The position numbers and the translations under genes are program-made. This document shows, in pieces, positions 15,583 through 24,769 of a DNA stretch of 64,000 nucleotides. A model generated the notes under the pieces. That model had not been told where the DNA came from, searched no databases, and was given only the letters and a program-made list of their open reading frames with translations. The DNA is from Lachnospiraceae bacterium (lineage in GTDB: Bacteria; Bacillota; Clostridia; Lachnospirales; Lachnospiraceae), in the NCBI GenBank assembly GCA_017542245.1, contig JAFXXN010000107.1:1-64000 (forward strand). The letters are read 5' to 3'. Within the stretch, counting starts at the first letter, position 1; every line of letters starts with the position of its first letter.

Positions 15583-17001
15583 TTATGCCAGATGCCACTT
15601 AACACCTTCACGGGTATCTTCAAGCACAACTCCTTTTTCAAGAAGTTCTGCCCTGATCCTGTCTGCTTCTGCGAAGTTTTTCTCTTTTTTGGCAGCCTTT
15701 CTTAATTCAATCTGTTCTGTGATGTATTTCTCAAATTCAGGATCGATATCAGATGAAGCTGTTTCCTTTTCTACCAGTAAGTCCAGTCCAAGAACCTTGT
15801 CGAAACTTTCTATAAGCGCGATTTTATCCACCGCATTTATGTCAGCCTTTAGAACATCATAAACAAGTGTGGTTGCCATGGAAGTGTTGATATCGTTTCC
15901 TAATGCATCCTTAAATTTTGCATCAAAATCGTCAAAAACAGCCTTGTCTGTTTTGGCTTCTGATTTTTCGGCTTCTTTCTTTATTTCAAGGCATTTTTTC
16001 TTTAATTTCTGATAAGCTGCGTTTGCATTATCCAATGCTTCAAAAGAAAATTCCAGAGGTTTTCTGTAATGGGATTGGAGGCAGAAAAATCTGTAAACCA
16101 AAGGATCATAGCCGTTTTCTTCCAATACTGATACGGTAAGAATAGTTCCTTTTGATTTGCTGATTTTTCCATTTTTGTCATTTAAATGATGAACATGGAA
16201 CCAGTAATTGCACCATTTATGCCCGATATAGGATTCACTCTGAGCTATTTCATTGGTGTGGTGAGGAAAAATATTGTCAACACCTCCGCAGTGAATATCC
16301 ATATATTCTCCCAGATGTTTCATACTTATGCATGAGCACTCTATATGCCATCCCGGATATCCTACTCCCCAAGGGCTGTCCCATTTCAAAGCCTGATCTT
16401 CAAATTTTGATTTTGTAAACCAAAGAACAAAATCATTCTTATTCCTCTTATTTGTATCTTCGGTTACATCATCTCTTACTCCAACCATCAATTCATCTTC
16501 GTTCTGCTTTCCGAAAACATAATATTCTTTAAGCTTTGAGGTATCAAAATATACATTTTCTCCGGCTTTATATGCATAGCCCTTTTCAAGCAGCACAGTT
16601 ATCATATGTATAAACTCAGAGATGCAGTTTGTAGCTGGTTCAACAACATCCGGAGTCTTTATGTTAAGCTTTCTGCAATCTGAGAAGAAGGCATCAGTAT
16701 AGAATCTTGCTATTTCCATAACTGTCTTATGCTCACGCTTTGCGCCTTTAAGCATCTTATCTTCTCCGGTATCTGCATCGCTTGAAAGATGACCTACATC
16801 GGTTATGTTCATTACACGTTTCACATCATATCCCAGATATCTCAATGTTTTTTCAAGGACGTCCTCACAGATATAGCTACGAAGGTTTCCAATATGTGCA
16901 AAATGATAAACCGTAGGCCCGCAGGTATACATAGATACCTTTCCTTCAACATTTGGAACAAATTCCTCGACTTTTTTCGTCAGTGTATTATAAATCTTCA
17001 T
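15583..17001 (-). CDS. cysS: Cysteinyl-tRNA synthetase
   Basis: A 472-residue class I synthetase of normal length that charges tRNA-Cys. The HIGH-like motif is FAHIGNLRSYI, and the KMSKS loop is KISKSKGT. Zinc ligands are Cys in YTCGPTVY, Cys in HIECSCIS and the HHTNE cluster. It heads the cysS-mrnC-rlmB operon under its own promoter at 17065-17092. No T-box leader was found; the transcript leader is only about 55 bases. Confidence 0.96.
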   Translation of the reverse strand: MKIYNTLTKKVEEFVPNVEGKVSMYTCGPTVYHFAHIGNLRSYICEDVLEKTLRYLGYDVKRVMNITDVGHLSSDADTGEDKMLKGAKREHKTVMEIARFYTDAFFSDCRKLNIKTPDVVEPATNCISEFIHMITVLLEKGYAYKAGENVYFDTSKLKEYYVFGKQNEDELMVGVRDDVTEDTNKRNKNDFVLWFTKSKFEDQALKWDSPWGVGYPGWHIECSCISMKHLGEYMDIHCGGVDNIFPHHTNEIAQSESYIGHKWCNYWFHVHHLNDKNGKISKSKGTILTVSVLEENGYDPLVYRFFCLQSHYRKPLEFSFEALDNANAAYQKLKKKCLEIKKEAEKSEAKTDKAVFDDFDAKFKDALGNDINTSMATTLVYDVLKADINAVDKIALIESFDKVLGLDLLVEKETASSDIDPEFEKYITEQIELRKAAKKEKNFAEADRIRAELLEKGVVLEDTREGVKWHLA

Positions 17002-17064
17002 ATATCATCGGCACTGTCCTATTAACATTTTCTTGACAGTCCCTGCCTCCTTATCTTTTATATA

Positions 17065-17092
17065 ATTATATCTCCGGACTTCCGTCAGTCAA
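17065..17092 (-). promoter_or_regulatory. Promoter of the cysS operon
   Basis: On the minus strand TTGACT (17087-17092) and TATAAT (17065-17070) are separated by 16 bases. The predicted start is near 17058, about 55 bases before cysS. Confidence 0.75.
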
Positions 17093-17119
17093 CTTATCTT
17101 TTTAAGTATAAATACACGT

Positions 17120-17163
17120 AAATAAACAAAATGCAGCCCGGCACTCATTCCGTGCAAAGCTGC
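17120..17163 (-). terminator. Terminator of the NlpC/P60 gene
   Basis: GCAGC...GCAC (17133-17144) pairs with GTGC...GCTGC (17152-17163); on the minus strand ATTTTGTTTATTT follows. It insulates cysS from the wall-hydrolase transcript. A second GCAGCCCGCTG hairpin-like element lies at 17203-17220. Confidence 0.7.
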
Positions 17164-17241
17164 AACCTTTTTCTAATCAGCCTCCGACAGACTGCAAAAA
17201 TGCAGCCCGCTGTTATCAGCTTTTATCGTACTAATTCATTT

Positions 17242-19224
17242 TCAGTCAAAGATACGCCATGCGCAGATAAAGTTTCTCTTCCACCAGTCACCCATGGTTC
17301 TGTGAACTATCTTGCCATTACTTGATGAAGCATCAATAACCTCACCGTTTCCGGCAGCAATTCCTACATGACCATAAACAACGATGATATCACCCTTCTT
17401 TATCTTTGAGAATTCAGTGATCTTCTTATATTTATTCACTGTTCTCCAGCCATAAGAAGTAATATAACTCTGTTTAACTCCTATCTGATTCAGACACCAG
17501 TAAACGAAACCTGAACAGTCGAATGTATTGGGTCCTTTGCTTCCCCATACATACTTACATCCAAGTTTTGACTTTGCAACTTTGATCAGATCATCCGGTG
17601 AACAGCTGTATGAAACAACTTTTCCGGGATCATATCCGCTGCCACTTCCGCTACCGCTTCCGCTTCCGCTGCCACTTCCACTGCCGCTTCCACTGCCGCT
17701 TCCGCTGCCGGAACCTGCTTTTACAGCATTTCCGCTTGTCAGCACACTCATAGTCTTCTGTCCGACATTACCGTCTGCAGTAAGACCATTTCTTTCCTGG
17801 AATTTCTTAACGGCTGCTTCAGTAAGATCACCGAAATATCCGGTATCACTTCCGCTAGCAAGGTATCCGTACTTGATCAGATATTTCTGAACCTGTCTTA
17901 CCGTTTCGTTATTATCACCTATTACCAGACCGTTAGGTTTAGCGTCGCCACTGATAAGAATTGCTCTGGTTGAAGGTCCAAGGTAGCCGTCAACAATACA
18001 GTCATTTCTCGACTGGAAAAGCTTAACAGCTGCCAATGTATCGTCTCCGTAGAATCCATCAGGTGTCGTGGTCAGGTATCCCAACTCTTTCAAGCGTTTC
18101 TGACACTCAAGGATAACATCACTCTTTTCTCCGAAGGAAACTATATTAGCCTTTACATTTTCGCTATACAGAAGCTCATTGGTCATAACACCTATCTTAC
18201 CATCCGGAGTAAGACCGTTAGCAGTCTGTAATGATTTAACTGCTGCATCTGTAACATCTCCGAAATGTCCGGTAATCAGATCTTTGGTAGCAAGGTAACC
18301 TAATTCGTATAAACGCTGCTGTACACGTCTGATATCTTCACCGTCCATATCCTTCTTAAGGAGGTATGATTTAGCATTTTCGTCAAACAAAATGCCTATA
18401 GTCTGTTCACCTATGATGCCGTCCTGTTTTAGATCATTCTGTCGCTGGAAAAGCTTAACAGCCTCAAGAGTTATGGGTCCGTAATGCTCTGTAGGCTCAG
18501 CGAACTCCATAAATCCGAGCTGCATCAGACGTTCCTGGATGGCTGCTACACTCTTGTCATCGGTTCCAAGATAATAAACTGACAGGAATGTGAGCGGTTC
18601 TTCTCCTGTACCGTCAGCATTTTCCGTTCCGTCAGCATTTCCTCCGTCAATGCTCTGTTCTGCATAAGTCTCATCGTTCTTGTTCTTATAGCCAAGCATT
18701 TCAAGATATTTCTGACGATTCTCATAATAAGCCATTGACAGCTGAGAATTATTCATAGAATTCTCAAGTATCTGTTCTATTCTTTCTTCCTGTGACTTTT
18801 CTCCTGAACCATCTTCAGTTTTTTCATTGTTCTCACTGCCCTGCTCCGGAGAACCTGCATCCGAAGCCGAACCATTATTAGAAGAATTATCAGATACTAC
18901 ATCAGCATCCGTTACATTTTCCGAATCAGCATTTTTCTGACCTTCTTCATAATCTTTAAGGATGTCAGAAATAGCATCAATCTCAAACTTGTTAATTCCC
19001 GGTACAACTGCATTCTGAGGAACATTTTCAACCGTTCCGTCTTTATCTATCAATACCAGTTCACCGTCAGATCCGGAAACTGCAACAGTTTTTCCTTTCA
19101 GATCAATTCCGCCGTCGTTACTTGGATTGAGTTTTGAAAAGGCTATCAATCCTCCAAGTGCTCCGACAATAATCAGCAGCACTATGGCTATAATGACCTT
19201 GGAATTATTTCCGCCATTTTTCAT
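17242..19224 (-). CDS. Secreted peptidoglycan hydrolase: peptidoglycan-binding repeats plus NlpC/P60
   Basis: A 660-residue protein with an N-terminal membrane helix at about 8-29, an acidic Ser/Asn-rich linker, four or five peptidoglycan-binding type-1 repeats (about 205-500, each with hxxLQ..L...GY and VK.FQ..N.L..DG.hG), a (Gly-Ser) linker at about 505-535, and a C-terminal NlpC/P60 domain. The catalytic Cys is residue 570 in FDCSGF, with His in YGHVGI. Such enzymes cut gamma-D-Glu-meso-DAP bonds in wall peptides. It follows purC by 35 bases without a terminator, so the two may be co-transcribed. Confidence 0.9.
   Translation of the reverse strand: MKNGGNNSKVIIAIVLLIIVGALGGLIAFSKLNPSNDGGIDLKGKTVAVSGSDGELVLIDKDGTVENVPQNAVVPGINKFEIDAISDILKDYEEGQKNADSENVTDADVVSDNSSNNGSASDAGSPEQGSENNEKTEDGSGEKSQEERIEQILENSMNNSQLSMAYYENRQKYLEMLGYKNKNDETYAEQSIDGGNADGTENADGTGEEPLTFLSVYYLGTDDKSVAAIQERLMQLGFMEFAEPTEHYGPITLEAVKLFQRQNDLKQDGIIGEQTIGILFDENAKSYLLKKDMDGEDIRRVQQRLYELGYLATKDLITGHFGDVTDAAVKSLQTANGLTPDGKIGVMTNELLYSENVKANIVSFGEKSDVILECQKRLKELGYLTTTPDGFYGDDTLAAVKLFQSRNDCIVDGYLGPSTRAILISGDAKPNGLVIGDNNETVRQVQKYLIKYGYLASGSDTGYFGDLTEAAVKKFQERNGLTADGNVGQKTMSVLTSGNAVKAGSGSGSGSGSGSGSGSGSGSGSGSGSGYDPGKVVSYSCSPDDLIKVAKSKLGCKYVWGSKGPNTFDCSGFVYWCLNQIGVKQSYITSYGWRTVNKYKKITEFSKIKKGDIIVVYGHVGIAAGNGEVIDASSSNGKIVHRTMGDWWKRNFICAWRIFD
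17635..17712. repeat. Gly-Ser coding microsatellite
   Basis: About thirteen hexamer units of the form TTCCGCTTCC/TGCCACTTCC encode an uninterrupted run of about 15 Gly-Ser pairs in the NlpC/P60 protein. Codons vary between units, so it is a degenerate tandem repeat and not a pure microsatellite. Confidence 0.85.
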
Positions 19225-19259
19225 TCAAATCACTCCTTATAAAAGCCCTCTGAAATCAA

Positions 19260-20135
19260 TTAAAGCTCCATACCGGTAAGCTTTTTAAATCCTTCAAGGT
19301 ACTTTTCTATGGTCTTATCCACAATCTCCTGTGGAAGTGTCCAGTTGTGTCCTTCGTTACTCTTAAGCCAATCCCTCGCAAACTGTTTGTCAAAAGACGG
19401 CTGGGAATGTCCCGGCTCATAACCGTCTAAAGGCCAGAAGCGTGAACTGTCCGGAGTAAGCATTTCATCACCTACAACAATCTCACCATTCTCATCAAGA
19501 CCGAATTCAAACTTGGTATCAGCGATGATAATTCCCTTAGAAAGAGCATAATCAGCACATTTCTTATAAAGTGCAATGGTACAGTCTCTGAGCTTTTCTG
19601 CATATTCCCTTCCTTTTCCGGGGAAACGTGCTTCCAGATAATCTACACTCTGTTCAAAGCTGATATTTTCATCATGATCACCGATTTCTGCTTTTGTCGA
19701 AGGAGTATAGATAGGTTCAGGAAGCTTATCGGATTCCTTTAATCCTTTCGGAAGTTTAATTCCGCATACTTCACCGGTCTTCTGATAGCTCGCCCATCCG
19801 CTTCCGGTAATATAGCCTCTGACAATACATTCTACTGGAAGCATATTAAGCTTTTTACAGAGCATGCTTTTGCCTTCAAAGGCCGGCTGTCTGAAATATT
19901 CAGGCATATCATTTACATCTACGGATATCATGTGGTTCGGGATAATGTCCTTGGTCATGTCGAACCAGAACTTGCTCATCTGTGTAAGAACAGTTCCCTT
20001 CTTTGTAACAATGTTATTCAGTATTACATCAAAACAACTGATTCTGTCCGTAGCCACCATGATAAGAGTGTCACCGTTGTCATAAATCTCGCGTACTTTG
20101 CCTTCTTTTACAGGCTTTAATGATTCCATTTTCAA
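19260..20135 (-). CDS. purC: Phosphoribosylaminoimidazole-succinocarboxamide synthase (SAICAR synthetase)
   Basis: A 291-residue PurC of the longer type. Key segments are [24 protein letters not shown] for ATP binding, [15 protein letters not shown] for the CAIR site, [10 protein letters not shown] and [12 protein letters not shown]. It joins aspartate to CAIR using ATP in purine synthesis. It has its own promoter at 20195-20223. The other purine genes seen in the window (61614-63625) lie 40 kb away, so the pathway is scattered in this genome. Confidence 0.96.
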   Translation of the reverse strand: MKMESLKPVKEGKVREIYDNGDTLIMVATDRISCFDVILNNIVTKKGTVLTQMSKFWFDMTKDIIPNHMISVDVNDMPEYFRQPAFEGKSMLCKKLNMLPVECIVRGYITGSGWASYQKTGEVCGIKLPKGLKESDKLPEPIYTPSTKAEIGDHDENISFEQSVDYLEARFPGKGREYAEKLRDCTIALYKKCADYALSKGIIIADTKFEFGLDENGEIVVGDEMLTPDSSRFWPLDGYEPGHSQPSFDKQFARDWLKSNEGHNWTLPQEIVDKTIEKYLEGFKKLTGMEL

Positions 20136-20194
20136 ATCTCCTTATATAGTTATCTTTTAAATGTTACAAACTTATTACAAATATATTCGATTGT

Positions 20195-20223
20195 ATCTTA
20201 TCACATTGTTTAAGATTTGTCAA
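20195..20223 (-). promoter_or_regulatory. Promoter of purC
   Basis: On the minus strand TTGACA (20218-20223) and TAAGAT (20195-20200) are separated by 17 bases. A leader of about 50 bases follows. No purine riboswitch fold was seen. Confidence 0.75.
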
Positions 20224-20251
20224 ATTAAAGGATTGTAAAGTCCGGATAAAT

Positions 20252-20293
20252 TAAAAATAGTCCCATATAAAGATTCATACGGGACTATTTTAA
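20252..20293 (-). terminator. Terminator in the purC-prfC gap
   Basis: AAATAGTCCC (20255-20264) pairs with GGGACTATTT (20281-20290), with A-rich and T-rich flanks on the two sides. It lies 82 bases after the prfC stop and ends the prfC transcript. Confidence 0.8.
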
Positions 20294-20374
20294 TTACAGA
20301 ATTCAGGTATACTATAAAAGTCTAAAAACCTAAAAAACATTACACGTCATTCTTTTTTTACTTTAACATTCTTC

Positions 20375-21961
20375 TTAATTCTTGGAAAATTCAGCAAGCT
20401 CCAGTCCCTTATTTCTTTCCATAACGGTCCTAATGCTCCATTCATGTGCGAATAAAAGAAGCGGATTTCCCTTCATATCTTTTACACGCTTAGTATCGGA
20501 TGTAAGGTTAAGTTCTGTAAGCGGAGCAGGAGTATCTGTTACCCAGCGGATATATTCATAAGGCAGAGTTTCCATTTTTATTTCAACACCGTATTCCGAC
20601 TCCATCCTGAATTTCATTACATCAAATTGCAGAACACCGACTACGCCGACTATTATCTCTTCCATACCCGAGTTAAACTCCTGGAATATCTGGATGGCAC
20701 CTTCCTGGGCTATCTGAGTAACCCCCTTTAAGAACTGTTTACGTTTCATGGTGTCAACCTGTCTTATCTTCGCAAAATGCTCCGGAGCAAATGTAGGTAT
20801 TCCTTCGTAACTAAACTTGAGTCCGGGAGCGCATACTGTATCTCCTATCGAGAAAATACCCGGGTCAAACACGCCTATTATGTCACCTGCGTATGCTTCA
20901 GAAAGAATCTTTCTCTCTGATGCCATAAGCTGTTGGGGCTGTGAAAGACGAAGCTTTCTTGCTCCCTGTACGTGGAAGACTTCCGCTTCAGCATCAAACT
21001 TACCCGAGCATATCCTCATAAACGCGATTCTGTCTCGATGAGCTTTGTTCATATTGGCCTGTATCTTAAATACAAACGCGGAGAAATCGGTATTAAGAGG
21101 ATCTATCACTTCTCCCTGTGCTACTCGCGGCAACGGAGTAGGTGCAAGTTTCAAAAAGTATTTCAGGAAATTCTCAACACCGAAATTATTAAGCGCAGAC
21201 CCGAAAAATACAGGAGTCAGCAATCCTTTCTGTACTTTTTCAAGATCAAATTCATCGGTTGCTCCCTCTACAAGCTCTATCTCATCTTTTAACTTTTCAT
21301 GAGCTTTTTTTCCGATGATATCATCTAACGAAGGATCTCCGATAACAGCCGAAACAGACTCTACTTCTTTCATTCCGTATGTTGTGGCAAAATATCTGTT
21401 GATCCTTCCCGTCTGCCTGTCAAACACGCCTTGAAATTCCTTACCGGATCCGATCGGCCAATCCATAGGACAGGTTCTGATACCCAGAACGCTCTCTATT
21501 TCATCTAAAAGCTCATAGGTATCCTTTGCTTCACGATCCATCTTATTAATAAATGTAAATATAGGAATATGACGCATTACACATACTTTAAACAGTTTGA
21601 TAGTCTGTGCCTCAACACCTTTAGATCCGTCTATGACCATTACCGCAGAGTCCGCAGCCATTAGCGTTCTATATGTATCTTCAGAGAAATCCTGGTGTCC
21701 GGGAGTATCCAGAATATTGATACAGTAACCGTCATAATTGAACTGCATAACAGAAGATGTTACAGAAATACCTCTTTCTTTCTCTATTTCCATCCAATCC
21801 GATACCGCATGTTTTGCAGTCTTCTTAGCCTTTACTGATCCGGCAAGATTTATTGCTCCGCCATAAAGCAGCAGTTTTTCGGTAAGAGTTGTTTTGCCTG
21901 CATCGGGGTGGGATATTATCGCAAATGTCTTTCTTCTTTGTATTTCTTCTTTTATACTCAT
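20375..21961 (-). CDS. prfC: Peptide chain release factor 3
   Basis: A 528-residue translational GTPase, the normal RF3 length. G1 is SHPDAGKTT, the G2 region is ERGISVTSS, G3 is DTPGHQDF, and G4 is FINKMDREA. RF3 recycles RF1 and RF2 after peptide release. The N-terminal IQRRKTFAIISHPDAGK and the C-terminal FRMESEYGVEIKMETLPY match RF3 and not EF-G. The gene is monocistronic; its 280-base upstream gap contains repeat copy 1. Confidence 0.96.
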   Translation of the reverse strand: MSIKEEIQRRKTFAIISHPDAGKTTLTEKLLLYGGAINLAGSVKAKKTAKHAVSDWMEIEKERGISVTSSVMQFNYDGYCINILDTPGHQDFSEDTYRTLMAADSAVMVIDGSKGVEAQTIKLFKVCVMRHIPIFTFINKMDREAKDTYELLDEIESVLGIRTCPMDWPIGSGKEFQGVFDRQTGRINRYFATTYGMKEVESVSAVIGDPSLDDIIGKKAHEKLKDEIELVEGATDEFDLEKVQKGLLTPVFFGSALNNFGVENFLKYFLKLAPTPLPRVAQGEVIDPLNTDFSAFVFKIQANMNKAHRDRIAFMRICSGKFDAEAEVFHVQGARKLRLSQPQQLMASERKILSEAYAGDIIGVFDPGIFSIGDTVCAPGLKFSYEGIPTFAPEHFAKIRQVDTMKRKQFLKGVTQIAQEGAIQIFQEFNSGMEEIIVGVVGVLQFDVMKFRMESEYGVEIKMETLPYEYIRWVTDTPAPLTELNLTSDTKRVKDMKGNPLLLFAHEWSIRTVMERNKGLELAEFSKN

Positions 21962-22083
21962 TGTTACAAAGTTTCCTTTCTATATTCACAGGCTGTCAAC
22001 CTTTGAATCTCCCATACTTCAGATCAAAGTTTTAAGCTTTGGCCGGAAGTAAGCCGACAGCAAAGCCCTGACATTTTGTCCTG

Positions 22084-22159
22084 GTCAATGTCACCTCGAA
22101 AACGCCTTCTGAGTTTCCTCGGTAACAAAACGATGCTCAGCATCTTCTGTTTTGTTATA
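22084..22159 (+). repeat. Modular hairpin repeat, copy 1 (short form)
   Basis: Starts with a TGTCACCTCGAAAACGCC module (imperfect hairpin), then TAACAAAAC, a GATGC-TCA-GCATC hairpin and TTTTGTTATA. The TAACAAAA and TTTTGTTA ends pair with each other. Compared with copy 2 it lacks the two large internal hairpins. It lies in the prfC upstream gap. Confidence 0.8.
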
Positions 22160-22192
22160 TTCTATCAGACATTTTCAAAAAATCAAGAAAAA

Positions 22193-22221
22193 AAATTCGG
22201 GAGCTTTTAGGTCCCGAATTT
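22193..22221 (-). terminator. Terminator of mscL
   Basis: AAATTCGGGA (22193-22202) pairs with TCCCGAATTT (22212-22221); on the minus strand a run of eight T follows. It is 22 bases after the mscL stop. Confidence 0.9.
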
Positions 22222-22243
22222 CCGTATTTAGTGATAGTTCTTA

Positions 22244-22705
22244 TTATTTTTTCAGTTCTGATGTACAATGAGGACATCTGGTAGCCTTGATGCTGATCTC
22301 GGACTGGCAGAAAGGACAGGTCTTTGTTGTAGGCTCTGCCTTCTTCTCTTCCTTCTTGGAGAGCTTCTTGCCGCCTTCTGCGAGCTTGTTCATACCCTTT
22401 ACGATAAGGAATACAACGATAGCCATTAATAAGAAATTAATAATAGCGGTAATGAAGCTACCATAGTTAAGAGTGGTAAGACCTAACTCCTGAGCCTCTG
22501 CCAAAGTATTGGCAGTGCCTTCGCCACTGAGTACTATGAACAGGTCTGAGAAATCCGGTTTTCCGATGACAGCTGCCAGTAAAGGCATGAAAATGTCATT
22601 TACCAAAGATGTTACGATATTGTTGAATGCAGCACCAATGATCATACCGACTGCTAAGTCTATCATGTTGCCGCGCATAATAAATTTTTTGAATTCTTTA
22701 ATCAT
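22244..22705 (-). CDS. mscL: Large-conductance mechanosensitive channel with C-terminal zinc ribbon
   Basis: A 153-residue protein. Residues 1-110 are MscL: the amphipathic FKKFIMRGNMIDLAVGMIIGAAF with the pore-lining first helix, a periplasmic-type loop, and a second helix (FITAIINFLLMAIVVFLIV). The tail of residues 113-153 replaces the usual short C-terminal helix: after a Lys-rich stretch come two CxxC pairs, CPFC and CPHC, 14 residues apart, a rubredoxin-like zinc ribbon. MscL opens under membrane tension in hypo-osmotic shock. The zinc ribbon is cytoplasmic; its purpose is unknown. Confidence 0.93.
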   Translation of the reverse strand: MIKEFKKFIMRGNMIDLAVGMIIGAAFNNIVTSLVNDIFMPLLAAVIGKPDFSDLFIVLSGEGTANTLAEAQELGLTTLNYGSFITAIINFLLMAIVVFLIVKGMNKLAEGGKKLSKKEEKKAEPTTKTCPFCQSEISIKATRCPHCTSELKK

Positions 22706-22737
22706 TTTTTCACACTTTCCAATAAATAGTTATTCTT

Positions 22738-23106
22738 TTATACTTCCTCAACTGTTGCGTCAGGTGCATTCTTCTTTACACTCTCGACACCGTTAACACA
22801 GTTCTTCAAAGTTGTATAGCCCTCGCCTATAGCAATAATCTGACCATTTGTAGCCTTCAGGCGGAACCTGAATTCGCCTGACTTGTCGGCATAAATTTCA
22901 AACTTGGGGCACTTTTCTGTTTTGAAGCCTTCTACGGTCTGATCCTCAATATTTGCTCCGGGTGCGTTCTTTTTAACGCTCTCAATACCGTTTACACAAT
23001 AAGCCTTGTCCTTGTATACCTGAGATGTTGCAATAACCTGGCCATTGGTTGCTTTCAGATCAAACTTGATACCTGTGTTTGTCTTTTTGATGATAAATTT
23101 TCCCAT
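22738..23106 (-). CDS. Tandem DUF1508 protein (YegP-like)
   Basis: A 122-residue protein of two DUF1508 repeats (about 1-57 and 58-122), each with F.hKATNGQhIA, then a YxxxxxCVNGIESVKKNAP segment. The family forms a small beta-sheet fold of unknown function, like E. coli YegP. The start at 23106 is chosen because GGAGGAGAAT precedes it and because the promoter (23167-23195) lies in the upstream extension of the open frame. Its leader contains a CCGCAT/ATGCGG hairpin. The gene is monocistronic. Confidence 0.88.
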   Translation of the reverse strand: MGKFIIKKTNTGIKFDLKATNGQVIATSQVYKDKAYCVNGIESVKKNAPGANIEDQTVEGFKTEKCPKFEIYADKSGEFRFRLKATNGQIIAIGEGYTTLKNCVNGVESVKKNAPDATVEEV

Positions 23107-23166
23107 ATTCTCCTCCTTATCTTTTCCGCATATAAATATATAACCCCATGCGGATATCATGGGTTT

Positions 23167-23195
23167 ATTATAATACAATTCTTCTTTATTATCAA
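23167..23195 (-). promoter_or_regulatory. Promoter of the DUF1508 gene
   Basis: On the minus strand TTGATA (23190-23195) and TATAAT (23167-23172) are separated by 17 bases. Confidence 0.75.
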
Positions 23196-23235
23196 TGATT
23201 TTTTATATTTTTTTTATATTTTCCAAATCAAATAT

Positions 23236-23392
23236 GTCAATGTCACCTCGAAAACGCCTTCTGCGTTTCCTCGGTAACAAAACGATGCTCCGCATCTCGT
23301 TTCAGTCGGGGCTTGAACCCCGCCTGAAACGAAGATCTCCCCCCACCTTCGCTACGCTAAGAGGTGGGGGATATCTTCTATTTTGTTATACT
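23236..23392 (+). repeat. Modular hairpin repeat, copy 2 (full length)
   Basis: The full 157-base form. In order: the TGTCACCTC...GGTAACA module with inner AAACGC/GCGTTT stem; TAACAAAA; a GATGC-TCC-GCATC hairpin; GTTTCAG..GGGG/CCCC..CTGAAAC; a very stable CCCCCACCT/AGGTGGGGG hairpin enclosed by GAAGAT/ATCTTC; then TTTTGTTATA. It lies between the divergent DUF1508 and HTH genes, upstream of both promoters. Confidence 0.85.
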
Positions 23393-23446
23393 AAATCACA
23401 TCCTTTAACATAATTATCAGATTTTTTAAGCGAATCAACAAAAGAC

Positions 23447-23475
23447 TTGTAATTATTTCCCCAATCTTATATAAT
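23447..23475 (+). promoter_or_regulatory. Promoter of the HTH gene
   Basis: TTGTAA (23447-23452) and TATAAT (23470-23475) are separated by 17 bases. The start codon is 56 bases downstream, after GGCGGAGG. Confidence 0.75.
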
Positions 23476-23530
23476 GATAAGGATGTAAAAAAGTCATAAG
23501 ACAGTTAGCAGAACGGCGGAGGATTATGTA

Positions 23531-24028
23531 ATGGGTAAGAAATCAATAAAGGAAAATAAGAATATCTATCAGATCTGTCGTGAGAAATGCGATTTTACCA
23601 GACAGCGTGCAAGTGAAGGTATGGTCTTCATCTCTGACGACAGAATTGAAAAAATAGAAAGCGGAAAGTCTCTTCCTCATCCGGATGAGATAATTGCCAT
23701 GGCCGAATGTTATAAAGCTCCCGAATTATGTAACTATTTCTGTGCACGGGAGTGTCCTATAGGCCAGACACATGTTACTGAGTTAAAACTTCAGAATCTT
23801 TCTCAAATTATACTGGAGATGATTGCTTCTCTTAACGCCATGAACAAAGAAAAAGATCGTCTTATCGAGATTACTGCCGATGGTGAAATTACAGAGGATG
23901 AGATAAAAGATTTCAATAACATAAAAAACCAGCTCGACAGGATTTCCGTTTCGATAGAAACCCTGAAGCTCTGGGTTGATAAGACCATAGCGGATGGGAA
24001 ACTTGACGATTCCATATCCTTCAGGTAA
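23531..24028 (+). CDS. XRE-like helix-turn-helix protein with coiled-coil C-terminus
   Basis: A 165-residue protein. Residues 10-65 form an XRE-type domain (YQICREKCDFTRQRASEGM, ISDDRIEKIESGKSLPHPDEI, MAECYKAPEL). CNYFCARECPIG gives four closely spaced Cys (residues 71-80) that may bind metal or form a redox site. The C-terminal half is helical and acidic, without a recognised domain. It has its own promoter. Its convergent neighbour ends two bases after its stop. The targets are unknown. Confidence 0.7.
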   Translation: MGKKSIKENKNIYQICREKCDFTRQRASEGMVFISDDRIEKIESGKSLPHPDEIIAMAECYKAPELCNYFCARECPIGQTHVTELKLQNLSQIILEMIASLNAMNKEKDRLIEITADGEITEDEIKDFNNIKNQLDRISVSIETLKLWVDKTIADGKLDDSISFR

Positions 24029-24030
24029 AT

Positions 24031-24732
24031 TCATTGTATCTTTATAAAATTATTCCCGGGCTCTCTTTTTCCATAGAGAGCCTCTAATTGTCTTATGACG
24101 ACCTTTTTGGGTCTGACAATATGCTTTTCATGACTCAAAATACAATTCTCCGGTTTTAAGTTTTTTAATAAATCTATCTGTTCTTTTAATTTCTGGACAT
24201 TATACTCTGCCCATCTTTCACCTGTTTCACCTTTTTCTACATATGCGCAATATGTTGAATCTCCCATAAAAAGGTACTCATCATTCACCGATAACGCAAG
24301 GGCATCTTTAGTGTGAGAAGATGGCATAGGAATTATCTCAAGTTTCAAAGGCAGTCCTGAAGGAGTTCTATCATTTATTACAGTTTTTTCTCTTACAATT
24401 ATTCCATCTTTCAGATATTTTTCTCCGCCTTTTCCTATGAAAAGTTTTTCAAATTCCGGTCTTTCATAAGTCAGGCTTATCTCATCCCCTTCTTTAAGAC
24501 CCTTATCTCCTTTTCTGTGCTTTGTAAGCCACCATGTATGATCGGCATGAAAATGCGATATGATTATCTGCATTTTTCCTTTAAGAGAATATAAAAAATC
24601 AAGGCATTCATACGTGCTTCCCACATCATATAGATATGTAGTTTTTTCTCCCTTTATAACACCTACATCTCCGGATATCGGATCTTCACAGCTTGGTATA
24701 TATGAAATATAATCGTTTATCTCTGATAACAT
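24031..24732 (-). CDS. Metallo-beta-lactamase-fold hydrolase
   Basis: A 233-residue single-domain MBL-fold protein. The metal motif is HFHADHTWW, a later Asp is in FMGDSTYC, and final His residues are in PSSHTKDAL and LSHEKHIV. This set is typical of class II MBL hydrolases similar to glyoxalase II-like or YcbL-like proteins. No signal peptide is seen, so it acts in the cytoplasm. The substrate is unknown. It ends two bases from the convergent HTH gene, and a GGCTCTC/GAGAGCC hairpin at 24059-24082 lies in its 3' coding end. Confidence 0.82.
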   Translation of the reverse strand: MLSEINDYISYIPSCEDPISGDVGVIKGEKTTYLYDVGSTYECLDFLYSLKGKMQIIISHFHADHTWWLTKHRKGDKGLKEGDEISLTYERPEFEKLFIGKGGEKYLKDGIIVREKTVINDRTPSGLPLKLEIIPMPSSHTKDALALSVNDEYLFMGDSTYCAYVEKGETGERWAEYNVQKLKEQIDLLKNLKPENCILSHEKHIVRPKKVVIRQLEALYGKREPGNNFIKIQ

Positions 24733-24769
24733 ATCTTCCGGTACTCTTTCCTAAATTATCAATGTCACC

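Noticed and set aside
17002-17064. T-box leader of cysS
   Set aside because: The promoter lies only about 65 bases upstream, so there is no room for specifier and antiterminator stems.
17528-17890. Plus-strand open frame with a long Leu-Pro repeat
   Set aside because: It is the reverse reading of the Gly-Ser linker of the NlpC/P60 gene.
21962-22083. Riboswitch or attenuator before prfC
   Set aside because: Some short pairings exist, but no known fold and no terminator hairpin with a T run could be recognised.
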